Assembly (NCBI RefSeq): GCF_042646605.1
Contig: NZ_JBHRUG010000031.1
Coordinates: 372,001 to 436,000, forward strand
Direction of reading: 5' to 3'
Length of the DNA: 64,000 bases
Source: Litchfieldella rifensis
GTDB taxonomy: Bacteria > Pseudomonadota > Gammaproteobacteria > Pseudomonadales > Halomonadaceae
Shown here: one piece after another, positions 1 to 8,597 of the stretch
Layout: each line of letters begins with the position of its first letter
How positions within the stretch are numbered: position 1 is the stretch's first letter
Translations under genes and position numbers: made by a program
The notes under the pieces: generated by a model
Databases searched by the model: none
The model's input: the letters and a program-made list of their open reading frames with translations, nothing else
What the model was told of the DNA's origin: nothing

Positions 1-27
1 GTGTTGTTGAGCTTCTGCATGCGCCAT
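1..27 (-). CDS. 5' end of a gene following cytochrome oxidase subunit III (probably subunit IV)
   Basis: Only the first nine codons lie in the window, starting with ATG at 27 and encoding MAHAEAQQH. A strong GGAGGA ribosome site precedes it by about five bases, and the gene starts 60 bases after the end of the subunit III gene on the same strand. In related oxidase operons a small membrane protein of the subunit IV (CyoD/CtaF) type occupies this place. The identity is inferred from position alone, since too little protein is visible to show homology. Confidence 0.45.
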
Positions 28-87
28 GTCGTCCTCCACTGGTATCGCACGAGACGCCAACACGCGATGTCGGCTCGCGTACGACAC

Positions 88-795
88 TCACCAAAGATAG
101 AAGAACGCGAAGATGAAGACCCAGACCAGATCGACGAAGTGCCAGTACAGGCCCAACGTCTCGACCATCTCGTAGCGCCCCTTTCGCCCGGTCAAGAAGC
201 CGGGGCGGGCAGCATCCAGCGAGCCGCGCATGACCTTGAACGTCATGATGATCAGGAAGATGACGCCAATGGTGACATGCGTGCCGTGAAAGCCGGTGAT
301 CAGGAAGAAGGAAGCCCCGAACTGGGGAGCTCCCCAAGGGTTGGACCAGGGCCTGACCCCCTCGTGGATGAGCTTGGTCCACTCGAATGCCTGCATACCG
401 ACGAACGAAGCCCCGAGCAAGGCGGTCAGCACCAGCAGGGTCGCCGTCACGCGGCGGTTCTTCTCATAGCCGAATTTGACCGCCAAGGCCATGGTGCCGC
501 TGCTGCTGATCAGGATGAAGGTCATGATGGCGATCAGCAGCAACGGCACATTCTGCTCACCGACATGCAGGGCGAACACCTCGCCGGTATCTGGCCAGGC
601 GTCGGTGGACGAGATCCGTACCGTCATGTAGCCGATCAGAAAGCACGCGAAGATGAAGATGTCGCTGAGCAGGAACAGCCACATCATCGCCTTGCCCCAG
701 GGAACCTTCTTGAACGCCCGCTGATCCGACGCCCAGTCCGCTGCCAGGCCTTTCATGCCCGACAGTGATGGGCTACGGGAATCTATCTCAGACAT
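88..795 (-). CDS. Cytochrome c oxidase subunit III
   Basis: Integral membrane subunit III of a haem-copper cytochrome c oxidase, which stabilises the catalytic core and its proton uptake. The 235-residue product has several hydrophobic spans and the family's late helix signatures, including GFHGTHVTIG and the C-terminal LYWHFVDLVW. The start was set at the second in-frame ATG (795) because GAGGAGG sits six bases upstream of it; a longer frame would begin at 822. It follows another subunit III-like gene by about 30 bases, and the two are probably cotranscribed with coxA and coxB. It is the more canonical of the two subunit III proteins. Confidence 0.9.
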   Translation of the reverse strand: MSEIDSRSPSLSGMKGLAADWASDQRAFKKVPWGKAMMWLFLLSDIFIFACFLIGYMTVRISSTDAWPDTGEVFALHVGEQNVPLLLIAIMTFILISSSGTMALAVKFGYEKNRRVTATLLVLTALLGASFVGMQAFEWTKLIHEGVRPWSNPWGAPQFGASFFLITGFHGTHVTIGVIFLIIMTFKVMRGSLDAARPGFLTGRKGRYEMVETLGLYWHFVDLVWVFIFAFFYLW

Positions 796-825
796 TGCCG
801 CCTCCTCGCCGCGACGGGGCAACGT

Positions 826-1494
826 TCAGCCAGACAGCACCAGGCCAAACAGGATGATCCAGACCGCGAACAGGTAGTGCCAGTAGAGGGCACACAGCTC
901 GACACTCGAGCACACCCTCATCGGCGCAACCCCCCGCCACACCTTGGGCAGCAGCCTGCCCCAGGCAATCAGACCGCCCAGCAGATGAAGTCCATGCAAG
1001 GCGGTCAACATGAAGAAGAAGGAGTTGGCCGGATTCCCTGCCATGTAGTAACCGGCTGCGCTGAGCTGGTACCACACCAGCAATTGCCCAAGGATAAAGA
1101 CAAGGCTGCAGGCCCCTCCCACCATCAAACCGATTGTCAGCCCCGACTCGTCATTGCGTCTAACCGCATTCCAGGCCCACTGCAGAGCGATGCTGCCTAG
1201 CAGCAGTGCGCCGGTATTGAACCACAGCAGTCCCGGTATCGGCAGGGGACGCCAGTCACCACTGGCGTGCATGCGCATCATGTAGGCACTGATAGTCAGT
1301 GCGAACAGCGAGGTCGCTACCGCCAGAAAGACCACTAGCCCCACTCGTCCCGCCGTCATGGCAGGCGGCAAGTGGGAACCATGGGCCACCGGGGCCGATT
1401 GGGGCTCCCAGGGCCTGACATTGAATGACTGTCGCAATAACCAGCCGGCCAGGACGGCCATCAATATCGTCAGAAATACCAGGCTGACGGTCAT
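826..1494 (-). CDS. Second cytochrome oxidase subunit III-like membrane protein
   Basis: A 222-residue membrane protein of the cytochrome c oxidase subunit III family. It has an N-terminal hydrophobic helix, a set of further helices, the segment FMLTALHGLHLLGG that matches the subunit III HGxH region, and the ending LYWHYLFAVWIILFGL. ATG at 1494 overlaps the coxA stop in an ATGA arrangement and is preceded by GGAGAG, which decides this start over the longer frame from 1644. Two subunit III-like genes in tandem imply that the oxidase contains both proteins, or that one acts in assembly. The division of labour cannot be read from the sequence. Confidence 0.83.
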   Translation of the reverse strand: MTVSLVFLTILMAVLAGWLLRQSFNVRPWEPQSAPVAHGSHLPPAMTAGRVGLVVFLAVATSLFALTISAYMMRMHASGDWRPLPIPGLLWFNTGALLLGSIALQWAWNAVRRNDESGLTIGLMVGGACSLVFILGQLLVWYQLSAAGYYMAGNPANSFFFMLTALHGLHLLGGLIAWGRLLPKVWRGVAPMRVCSSVELCALYWHYLFAVWIILFGLVLSG

Positions 1495-3257
1495 GAGTGT
1501 CTCTCCACGGCTTCCGGCGGCACGTTCTGGGGGATGAAGTCCTGTTTCGCGCCCGGCACGGCATAGTCGTAGGCCCAACGATAGACCACCGGCAGGTCCT
1601 TGCCGAAGTTGCCATGCCGCGGTGGCGTATGCTCGGTCTGCCACTCCAGAGTGGTCGCCTCCCAGGGATTGGGACCAGCGTCACGGCCGCGGAAATAGCT
1701 CCGCACCAGGTTGAAGATGAACAGCACCTGCGCCACGGCCACGACGATGGCCGCCATCGTGATCACTGCATTGAGATCCTGGACGGAATCGGAAATGGAG
1801 GTGGTTTCACCATAAGCGTAATAACGCCGCGGCACCCCTTCGAGCCCGATGAAATGCATCGGATAATAGATCAGGTAGGTGCCCAGAAAGGTCACCCAGA
1901 AATGGATCTTGCCCAGGGTATCGTCAAGCAGGCGACCGGTTACCTTGGGGTACCAGTGATAGATGGCCCCGAAGATCACCAGTACCGGGGCCACCGCCAT
2001 GACCATATGGAAATGCCCGACCACGAAATAGGTATCCGACAGCGGCACATCCACCGTGACATTGCCGAGAAACAGCCCGCTGAGACCGCCATTGACGAAG
2101 GTGAAGATAAAGCCAATGGCGAACAGCATCGGCACGGTCAGGCGGATATTGCCTCGCCATAGCGTCAACACCCAGTTATAGACCTTGATCGCGGTGGGCA
2201 CGGCAATCACCAGTGTCGTGGTAGCGAACAGGAAGCCGAAGTAGGGATTCATGCCACTGACATACATGTGATGCGCCCAGACCACGAAGCTGAGAACACC
2301 GATGATGATGATCGCCCAGACCATCATGCGATAGCCGAAGATGTTCTTGCGGGCATGACAGGCCAACAGGTCGGAAACGATACCGAAGGCCGGCAACGCC
2401 ACGATATAGACTTCGGGATGACCGAAAAACCAGAACAGGTGCTGGAAGAGAATCGGACTGCCGCCTCCATATGCCGATGCCTCGCCCATGCTCAGCATGT
2501 CCGGCATGAAGAAGCTGGTCCCCAGCAGGCGATCGCACAGCATCATCAGACAGGCTACCAACAGCGCCGGGAAGGCCAGCAGGGCCAATACCGTGGCCAT
2601 GAAGATACCCCATACGGTCAGCGGCAAGCGCATCAGCGTCATGCCACGGGTGCGCGCCTGCAGGACCGTGACCACATAGTTGAGCCCCCCCATGGTAAAA
2701 CCCATGATGAACACGGCCAGTGACACCAGCATCAAGATGATGCCCCACTCGGCACCCGGTGTTCCTTCGCTTATCGCCTGCGGGGGATAGAGGGTCCAAC
2801 CGGCTCCCATCGAACCACCGGGCACGAAGAAGCCGGCCACCAGTATCAGCACCGAGGCCAGATAGAACCAGAAGCTGAGCATGTTGAGATAGGGAAAGAC
2901 CATGTCCCTGGCTCCGCACATCAACGGAATCAGGTAGTTGCCAAAGCCCCCCAGGAAGAGAGCGGTGAGCAGATAGACCACCATGATCATGCCATGCATG
3001 CTCACATACTGCAGATACTCGCCAGGATCGATCAGGGAAAAGGTATCGGGAAACCCCAGTTGCAATCGCATCAGGATCGACAACACCAGCGCCACCAGGC
3101 CAATGGCGGTCGCGGTCACCGCGTACTGGATGGCGATGACCTTGGCATCCTGGCTCCAGATATACTTGCCGATGAAAGTCTTCGGATGGACCAGCTCCAT
3201 CTCTTCGACTTCCGCCGGCGGCACATAGGATCCGGCATCATATTCGCGTTCGCCCAT
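1491..3257 (-). CDS. Cytochrome c oxidase subunit I
   Basis: Catalytic 588-residue subunit with the haem a and haem a3-CuB centre, reducing O2 to water while pumping protons across the inner membrane. Visible signatures are GHPEVY (CuB histidine, D-channel glutamate and cross-linked tyrosine, the A1-type pattern), the HH pair in VWAHHMYVSG (CuB ligands), and VGHFHMVMA near the haem ligands. About twelve hydrophobic spans follow an N-terminal tail. ATG at 3257 has GAGGAG about seven bases upstream. The gene begins just after coxB and overlaps the next subunit by four bases, so the operon is tightly coupled. Confidence 0.96.
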   Translation of the reverse strand: MGEREYDAGSYVPPAEVEEMELVHPKTFIGKYIWSQDAKVIAIQYAVTATAIGLVALVLSILMRLQLGFPDTFSLIDPGEYLQYVSMHGMIMVVYLLTALFLGGFGNYLIPLMCGARDMVFPYLNMLSFWFYLASVLILVAGFFVPGGSMGAGWTLYPPQAISEGTPGAEWGIILMLVSLAVFIMGFTMGGLNYVVTVLQARTRGMTLMRLPLTVWGIFMATVLALLAFPALLVACLMMLCDRLLGTSFFMPDMLSMGEASAYGGGSPILFQHLFWFFGHPEVYIVALPAFGIVSDLLACHARKNIFGYRMMVWAIIIIGVLSFVVWAHHMYVSGMNPYFGFLFATTTLVIAVPTAIKVYNWVLTLWRGNIRLTVPMLFAIGFIFTFVNGGLSGLFLGNVTVDVPLSDTYFVVGHFHMVMAVAPVLVIFGAIYHWYPKVTGRLLDDTLGKIHFWVTFLGTYLIYYPMHFIGLEGVPRRYYAYGETTSISDSVQDLNAVITMAAIVVAVAQVLFIFNLVRSYFRGRDAGPNPWEATTLEWQTEHTPPRHGNFGKDLPVVYRWAYDYAVPGAKQDFIPQNVPPEAVERHS

Positions 3258-3260
3258 GAG

Positions 3261-4658
3261 TTACTCCTCGGCGCTTGCTTGACCGGCATCAGCCTGCGAC
3301 GTCTCGGCCAGGCTGCCGATATACGCCACCACGTCACGCAAGGCGGCGTCGTCGACTAGTATCTGCGCCATATCGACCATCTGATTGCCGTACCAATCCT
3401 GAGGATGACGGCCACGAATCCCGTCCCTGAAATGCTGTAGCTGCCGCACCAGATACCAGTCGTTCATGCCCGCCAGACGCGGCGCCCTATGCTCCACTTT
3501 CCCCTGCCCCTGGGCACCATGACAGCTGCCGCAGGAACGGTAGAGCCGGGCTCCACGACGGGCATCCCCCGTGATGGTGGCTCGCGTGGGTTCGACAGGT
3601 AAGGTTTCGATATAAGCGACGAGATCCTCGATACTTGACTCGCTTTGCAGACTGAGAGCGAAGGGACGCATTTGCTGACCGAAAGTGTCGCCCTCATGTT
3701 GCCCGCGAGCACCAATACGAAAATTACGCAATTGGCGCCTGAGATAGTCAGCCCTCAAGCCGGCAAGACGCGGCGCATTGGTTGCCTGTTGCCCCTCGCC
3801 CTGGGGACCATGGCAGGCTACGCAACGAGCATATTGCTCGGCGCCAGCCTCGGGATCGCCAGGCCCGCGCGCCACCAGGTCCGCATAGGTGGGCTGGGTC
3901 CCCAGCCAGTCATCGAACGCCTCCTGCTCCACCACCTCCACTCGGCCGCGCATGGCGAAATGGGCGATGCCGCAGAGCTCGGCACAGACGGCCTCGAACT
4001 CACCGGTTTTCGTAGGCGTCAGCCACATATAGGAGACTTGCCCCGGCACCAAGTCCATCTTGGCGCGGAACGGGGCCACCGTGAAGTTATGAATGACGTC
4101 CTGCGAGCGCAGCCTCATCTTCACCGGTCGATCGACAGGGAGCTTGACGTGCGGTCTCGCCACCAGGACATCGTCCTGGCCCTGCGGATCGTCCGGGTCG
4201 AGGCCGAAAGGATTATCCTCGTCGACCAGACGGGTATGCACCGCACCGAAGCGGCCATCCTCGCCGGGGAAGCGAAAGCTCCAATGCCATTGCTGGCCCA
4301 CCACTTCGACTTCGTGTGCGTCTTCCGGCACCGTGACAAAGGCCCCCCAAACGAAGAGCCCGGGCGCCAGCAGGGCGGCGATGCCCAAGGTGGTCAGCCC
4401 GGTGAGCCAGGCCTCGAGCTTCTTGTTCTCGGGTTCATAGTGCGAGCGCTTGTGCCGCTTGAAGCGGAAGCGAAAGATGGCGCAGGCCATGAATAGATTG
4501 ACGGCAACGAACACGCCACCCGTGACCCAGAAGGTGATCAGAATCGTGTCGTCGATGGTGCCCCAGTTGGACGCCAGCGGCGTCAAGTTCCAGGGACTGA
4601 GAAAATAGAAGACGACCGACCCCAGCGCCAGCACGATCAGAGCAATCGCCATCGCCAT
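3261..4658 (-). CDS. Cytochrome c oxidase subunit II with two C-terminal cytochrome c domains (caa3-like)
   Basis: Electron-entry subunit of the oxidase, 465 residues. Membrane spans lie near residues 3-20, 37-62 and 84-108. The periplasmic cupredoxin domain carries the CuA ligands His190, Cys225, Cys229, His233 and Met236. Two cytochrome c domains follow, with haem-binding CVACH at 279-283 and CGSCH at 376-380. Ordinary subunit II proteins end after the CuA domain; fused haems let the enzyme accept electrons from soluble or quinol-linked donors, as in caa3 oxidases. ATG at 4658 has a GGAGGGGGG ribosome site. It is the first gene of the oxidase operon. Confidence 0.93.
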   Translation of the reverse strand: MAMAIALIVLALGSVVFYFLSPWNLTPLASNWGTIDDTILITFWVTGGVFVAVNLFMACAIFRFRFKRHKRSHYEPENKKLEAWLTGLTTLGIAALLAPGLFVWGAFVTVPEDAHEVEVVGQQWHWSFRFPGEDGRFGAVHTRLVDEDNPFGLDPDDPQGQDDVLVARPHVKLPVDRPVKMRLRSQDVIHNFTVAPFRAKMDLVPGQVSYMWLTPTKTGEFEAVCAELCGIAHFAMRGRVEVVEQEAFDDWLGTQPTYADLVARGPGDPEAGAEQYARCVACHGPQGEGQQATNAPRLAGLRADYLRRQLRNFRIGARGQHEGDTFGQQMRPFALSLQSESSIEDLVAYIETLPVEPTRATITGDARRGARLYRSCGSCHGAQGQGKVEHRAPRLAGMNDWYLVRQLQHFRDGIRGRHPQDWYGNQMVDMAQILVDDAALRDVVAYIGSLAETSQADAGQASAEE

Positions 4659-4723
4659 AGGTCGCCCCCCTCCCTAACATCAAGAAGAAGCCTCGTTCAG
4701 AGAAAAGATGTTAGCGTTACCTC

Positions 4724-4753
4724 AATATAGTGACTGCCCTTGGGACTCGCCAA
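4724..4753 (-). promoter_or_regulatory. Candidate promoter of the cytochrome oxidase operon
   Basis: Read on the minus strand, TTGGCG (4748-4753) and TATATT (4724-4729) are separated by 18 bases and lie about 66 bases before the subunit II start. Four and five positions match the sigma-70 consensus. The 144-base gap after hrpB is AT-richer than its surroundings, as expected for a promoter region. No regulator site was recognised. Confidence 0.4.
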
Positions 4754-4802
4754 TTTATAGCTTTACGTGATATGGCCTGCTACAAGCGTGCTAACCCTGA
4801 GC

Positions 4803-7250
4803 CTAACGCCCCTGTCGCTTGGTCCCGGCCGTCGCCTTCGCCGCCCACGGGTCCTCTGGCCAGGGATGCTTGGGATACCGCCCGCGCATGTCCTTGCGCA
4901 CTTCGAAATAGCCCTGGCGCCAGAAGCTGGCCAGGTCGCGGGTCACCTGCAAGGGGCGCCGCGCCGGTGACAACAGGTGCAGTACCACCGGCACGCGGCC
5001 GCGCACCAGGCGTGGTGTCTCGGCGAGCCCGAACAACTCCTGCAACTTGACCGACAGAATCGGCTCCTGGCCCCGGTAGTCGAGGCGAATCCGGGAACCA
5101 CTCGGTACCATGAGATGCATGGGAGTCTCCTCGTCCAGTGCTTGACGCTGCGGCCACGTCAAGGTATCGAGCAGCAGACGTGCCAAGGGCAGCCGGTCGA
5201 TGTCCGCGAGTCGCAGGACACCAGGTCCCAGCTGCGGCGCCAGCCAATCGTCCAACGTGCCAAGCAATGCTGCCTGCGACCAGTCGGGCCACTCCTCGCC
5301 CAGCACTCGACGCATCAGTGCCATGCGCCCCAGCAACTGTTCGCTCTCGGTATCGAGAGCCAGGTAACCACGCCGCCTGAGCGCGGCCAGCAATGCCTGA
5401 TGCACGGCCCCGGTGGGTAGTGTCGCCAGCGGTCGACGTGCCAGCACCAGCTCTCCCAGCCCCCTGACCTCTTCGCCCACCAGGCGTCCCTCGGCCTCCG
5501 ACCACACCACTCGAGGCCGCCACCGCCTCGATTCAGGAAAGCACGCTTCCAACCGCTCCAGCGAGACGGCAGCCGCCCGGTAAATACGTGCCCCCCGAGC
5601 CTGGCCATCAAGTTCGACCGCGACCAGGGCCTCCGCATGAGCCAGTGGCTGGGCAACGTCCAGCAACGCCAGGCCGCCGTTGGCCAGCTTGAAACAACCG
5701 GGTTCCCGGCACCGTGCTACACGCTCGGGATAGGCCAAGGCCAGCAACTCACCCAGTGGCGCCAGCGAATCGACATCGAGGCTACAGCCGGCCAGTCGCG
5801 CCAAACGGCTGGTATCGCGATACCACTGCCCTGCCGGCCCGCCCGTCTTGCCAGCGGGCCGGCGCGCCAGGCTGACGGCCAGGTCACATGCATCGTCGCC
5901 GTCACGCCCCTCCAGCAATGCCACCAGCCAGCAAGCCAGCGGCCGAGCGTTCCGTTCGGCAGCACGTTCGAGCAGCACCGCCAGACGCGGATGCAACGGC
6001 CATCGAGCACTGGCCCGCCCCAGCGGTGTCAGGCCATACTCGGCATCCAGTACCCCAAGGCGCTGCAACAGCTCACGTCCGGCCGCCAGGGCCGCCGCCG
6101 GTGGCGCCGTTACCCAAGCCAGCTGTTCCGGCGCCTTGATGCCCCAACGCGCCAACTCGAAGGCCAGCCCTGACAGATCGGCCTGCTCGATTTCCGGTTC
6201 GCCATGCGTCGGTAGCGGCTGCTCCTCTGCCCACAGCCGGTAACAGACACCCGGCCCCTGGCGCCCGGCTCGTCCACGCCGCTGATCGGCGCTGGCGCGG
6301 TTGAGACGCTGAGTGGCCAGGCGAGTCAGGCCGGTACGCGGCTGGAACACCGGCACCCGTTCGAATCCTCCATCGATGACGGTACGCACCCCGTCCACGG
6401 TGACGCTGGATTCGGCGATGGCGGTGGACAGCACCACGCGCCGGCGGCCGAAGGGGTCGGCACGCAGGGCCCGTTGTTGGGCCTCCAGCTTGAGCCGGCC
6501 ATGCAGCTCGAGTACCACGACCTCGTCCGACACCTCCGTCAGGAGGCGGGCCAATCGGCGGATTTCTGCCACCCCGGGCAAGAAGACCAGAACATCGCCG
6601 CCGTCCCGGGCCAGCGCCTCACGAACCACGGCGGCCTGTTGGGTGGCAGCATCGTCGCGACTGTTGAGCGCCCGGTAACGCGTCTCGACCGGGAAGGTGC
6701 GCCCCGGGCAATCGATCAGTGGCGCCGTTTTCCCCATCAGGGGACGCAAGGCCTCGGTATTCAGGGTTGCCGACATCACCAGCAACCGCAGGTCCTCGCG
6801 CAACCCGGCCTGGACATCCAGCGCCAGCGCCAATCCCAGATCGCCCTCCAGGCTGCGCTCATGAAATTCGTCGAACACGATACCGGACACGCCCTCGAGC
6901 ATCGGGTCGTCCTGCAGCATGCGCGTCAGCACCCCTTGGGTGACGACCTCCAGGCGGGTGGCAGCTCCCACGCGGCTCTCCCCTCTGACCCGGTAGCCCA
7001 CGGTTTCCCCCAGTGGCTCGCCAAGCTGCTCGGCCATGTAGCGGGCGGCCAGACGCGCCGCCACCCGCCTGGGTTCCAGCAACAACAGCTTGCCCGGTCG
7101 GCACCAGGGTTCATCCAGTAGCGCGAGCGGCACGCGGGTAGTCTTCCCGGCCCCCGGCTCCGCCACCAGCAGCGCCCGCGTATGACCGGCCAGCGCCCGG
7201 CGAATCTCGCCCAACCGATCATCGATGGGCAAGGCATCGGCGGCTGTCAT
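4803..7250 (-). CDS. hrpB: ATP-dependent RNA helicase HrpB
   Basis: DEAH-type helicase of the HrpB family, 815 residues, the usual length for this protein. Visible motifs are Walker A EPGAGKTTRVPL near residue 31, the DEFHERS Walker B box, SATLN (motif III) and QRRGRAGRQGPG (motif VI), followed by the long C-terminal region specific to HrpB. ATG at 7250 is preceded by GGAGGA at six bases. The cellular role of HrpB is poorly defined in most bacteria; RNA processing has been proposed for some. It is divergent from the arsR-type gene, with only 75 bases between them. Confidence 0.94.
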   Translation of the reverse strand: MTAADALPIDDRLGEIRRALAGHTRALLVAEPGAGKTTRVPLALLDEPWCRPGKLLLLEPRRVAARLAARYMAEQLGEPLGETVGYRVRGESRVGAATRLEVVTQGVLTRMLQDDPMLEGVSGIVFDEFHERSLEGDLGLALALDVQAGLREDLRLLVMSATLNTEALRPLMGKTAPLIDCPGRTFPVETRYRALNSRDDAATQQAAVVREALARDGGDVLVFLPGVAEIRRLARLLTEVSDEVVVLELHGRLKLEAQQRALRADPFGRRRVVLSTAIAESSVTVDGVRTVIDGGFERVPVFQPRTGLTRLATQRLNRASADQRRGRAGRQGPGVCYRLWAEEQPLPTHGEPEIEQADLSGLAFELARWGIKAPEQLAWVTAPPAAALAAGRELLQRLGVLDAEYGLTPLGRASARWPLHPRLAVLLERAAERNARPLACWLVALLEGRDGDDACDLAVSLARRPAGKTGGPAGQWYRDTSRLARLAGCSLDVDSLAPLGELLALAYPERVARCREPGCFKLANGGLALLDVAQPLAHAEALVAVELDGQARGARIYRAAAVSLERLEACFPESRRWRPRVVWSEAEGRLVGEEVRGLGELVLARRPLATLPTGAVHQALLAALRRRGYLALDTESEQLLGRMALMRRVLGEEWPDWSQAALLGTLDDWLAPQLGPGVLRLADIDRLPLARLLLDTLTWPQRQALDEETPMHLMVPSGSRIRLDYRGQEPILSVKLQELFGLAETPRLVRGRVPVVLHLLSPARRPLQVTRDLASFWRQGYFEVRKDMRGRYPKHPWPEDPWAAKATAGTKRQGR

Positions 7251-7266
7251 GAACTGTCCTCCACCT

Positions 7267-7290
7267 CATATACGATGTAACATATATACT
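7267..7290 (+). promoter_or_regulatory. Candidate promoter and operator of the ArsR-family gene
   Basis: The sequence CATATACGATGTAACATATA is an imperfect AT-rich inverted repeat, the type of site bound by ArsR/SmtB repressors. It overlaps a good -10 box, TATACT (7285-7290); no convincing -35 box was seen. It lies about 35 bases before the arsR-type start, so autorepression is the natural reading. Binding is inferred from position and symmetry only. Confidence 0.4.
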
Positions 7291-7325
7291 GAAAATCACC
7301 TGTCTTTTCGGCAAGGAGAACCCCC

Positions 7326-7676
7326 ATGACCGAGCATGCCACTCGGCTGTTCAAGTGCCTGGCCGACGAGACTCGGCTGGCGATCCTGTTGCTGATTCAG
7401 GCCGAGGGAGAGCTCTGCGTGTGCGAACTGACCTACGTCATCGACGCTTCGCAGCCAAAGGTCTCGCGCCACCTGGCTCAACTGCGCAATTGCGAGTTGG
7501 TGGCCGACCGTCGCCAGGGACAATGGATCTACTATCGCTTGCATCCTTCGCTGCCTTCCTGGGCACTGGAAACCCTGACCTGCGCCGCGAGAGGCTGCCA
7601 CACGGAGGTCGGTCGGATGCAGGACGCGCTGACACGGATGGGCAACCGTCCCGAGCGTCAGGCAGGCTGTTGCTGA
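7326..7676 (+). CDS. ArsR/SmtB-family metal(loid)-responsive repressor
   Basis: A 116-residue winged-helix repressor. The sensor motif ELCVCEL near residues 29-35 carries the cysteine pair that binds As(III) or Sb(III) in ArsR proteins. The recognition helix is around SQPKVSRHLAQLR. Extra cysteines occur at CAARGC and in the C-terminal CC. AAGGAG stands eight bases before the ATG. No arsenate reductase, efflux pump or other resistance gene lies beside it: hrpB is divergent upstream and a GntR-type gene converges downstream. Its regulon must therefore be elsewhere, or it controls itself and possibly hrpB. Confidence 0.88.
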   Translation: MTEHATRLFKCLADETRLAILLLIQAEGELCVCELTYVIDASQPKVSRHLAQLRNCELVADRRQGQWIYYRLHPSLPSWALETLTCAARGCHTEVGRMQDALTRMGNRPERQAGCC

Positions 7677-7783
7677 GCGGGTGCATCAGACTCTCAACCG
7701 GCGCGCCTTGTGGCCGGATTCTTTACGAGCATTCGGCGAGCGAGGGACCGGCAGGGTCGAGGACAGGCAGTTTCCGTACGGAC

Positions 7784-8506
7784 TCATCCTGCCTTGCCGA
7801 AAATCGCCGCCAGATCGATACGGGCCTCGTGGGGGCGCAGATCGAGCAACTTCTCCAACGCCGTGAGATGGGCTTGCACGCAGCGCCGCGCGGCCTCCGA
7901 TTCGCCACGTTCCAGGTGTTTCAGCAGATCGGCATGATCGTTCTCCAGATAACAGGAGGCCAGGCCCGAGCGTTTGTAGAGGGCGATCACGATGGAGGTG
8001 CGCAGAATCAGGTCGGACAGCATCATGCCGAGGATGCGGTTGGGCGACTGGTCGGCCAGATAATGGTGAATGGCCAGCGAGTGTTCGATCCGCTGACTCT
8101 CATCGCCACGCAGATGTGCCTGATACTCGTCGTCGACATAGGCGGCCAGGGTCCGGCACTGCGCATGTCCGAGGTGACCGGCAAGTAGTGCCACGACCTC
8201 TCCTTCGATCAGGCGGCGGGCGGCAAAGATCTCGCGCGTCTCGTCGACACTGGGCGCACACACCCTGGCCACTTGATTGGGCTGCTGAGTGATCACGTGA
8301 TCCGACGCCAGCCGCGTCAGGGCCTTGCGCACCACCGACCGACTGACACCGAAGATCTCGCCCAGCGCCACCTCGGGAAGCCGTGTTCCCGGCGGCAGGC
8401 GCTGCATCAACACCGCCTGGCGAATCCTGTCGACGATATGCCGATCATTGATGCGTCCCCCCGCCTTGGCGTCGGCGAGCATCTCGTCATGCCAGTTATC
8501 GCTCAT
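7784..8506 (-). CDS. GntR-family transcriptional regulator with FCD domain
   Basis: A 240-residue FadR-subfamily regulator. The N-terminal winged helix-turn-helix (about residues 22-85) contains the typical PPGTRLPEVALGEIFGVSRSVVRKAL run. The helical FCD ligand domain (about 95-230) carries metal- and acid-binding histidines, for example in LAIHHYLADQS. Such proteins usually sense organic acids or related metabolites. It converges with the arsR-type gene and follows the rutR-like gene on the same strand, next to the purine genes. A perfect TTTGTATACAAA palindrome lies 80 bases before its start and probably mediates autoregulation. The effector is unknown. Confidence 0.88.
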   Translation of the reverse strand: MSDNWHDEMLADAKAGGRINDRHIVDRIRQAVLMQRLPPGTRLPEVALGEIFGVSRSVVRKALTRLASDHVITQQPNQVARVCAPSVDETREIFAARRLIEGEVVALLAGHLGHAQCRTLAAYVDDEYQAHLRGDESQRIEHSLAIHHYLADQSPNRILGMMLSDLILRTSIVIALYKRSGLASCYLENDHADLLKHLERGESEAARRCVQAHLTALEKLLDLRPHEARIDLAAIFGKAG

Positions 8507-8585
8507 CTTGCGTTGTCCCCGCGACTCCGTCGTTTTCCCTCACCATCGCATGTTGCGGGAAAATTGGCCATCATTTTGGATGGTA

Positions 8586-8597
8586 TTTGTATACAAA
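8586..8597. promoter_or_regulatory. Palindrome TTTGTATACAAA, likely GntR/FCD operator
   Basis: A perfect 12-base palindrome located between the rutR-like stop codon and the GntR/FCD gene. Its core matches the general TNGTNNNACNA half-site pattern known for FadR-subfamily regulators. It lies about 80 bases upstream of the GntR/FCD start codon, so autoregulation is the simplest reading. This is inferred; no other copy was noticed in the purine genes. Confidence 0.5.

Noticed and set aside
1..768. Long plus-strand reading frame across the subunit III region
   Set aside because: It is the antisense shadow of the oxidase gene; the translation is rich in His, Gln, Asp and Arg with no family signature and no ribosome site.
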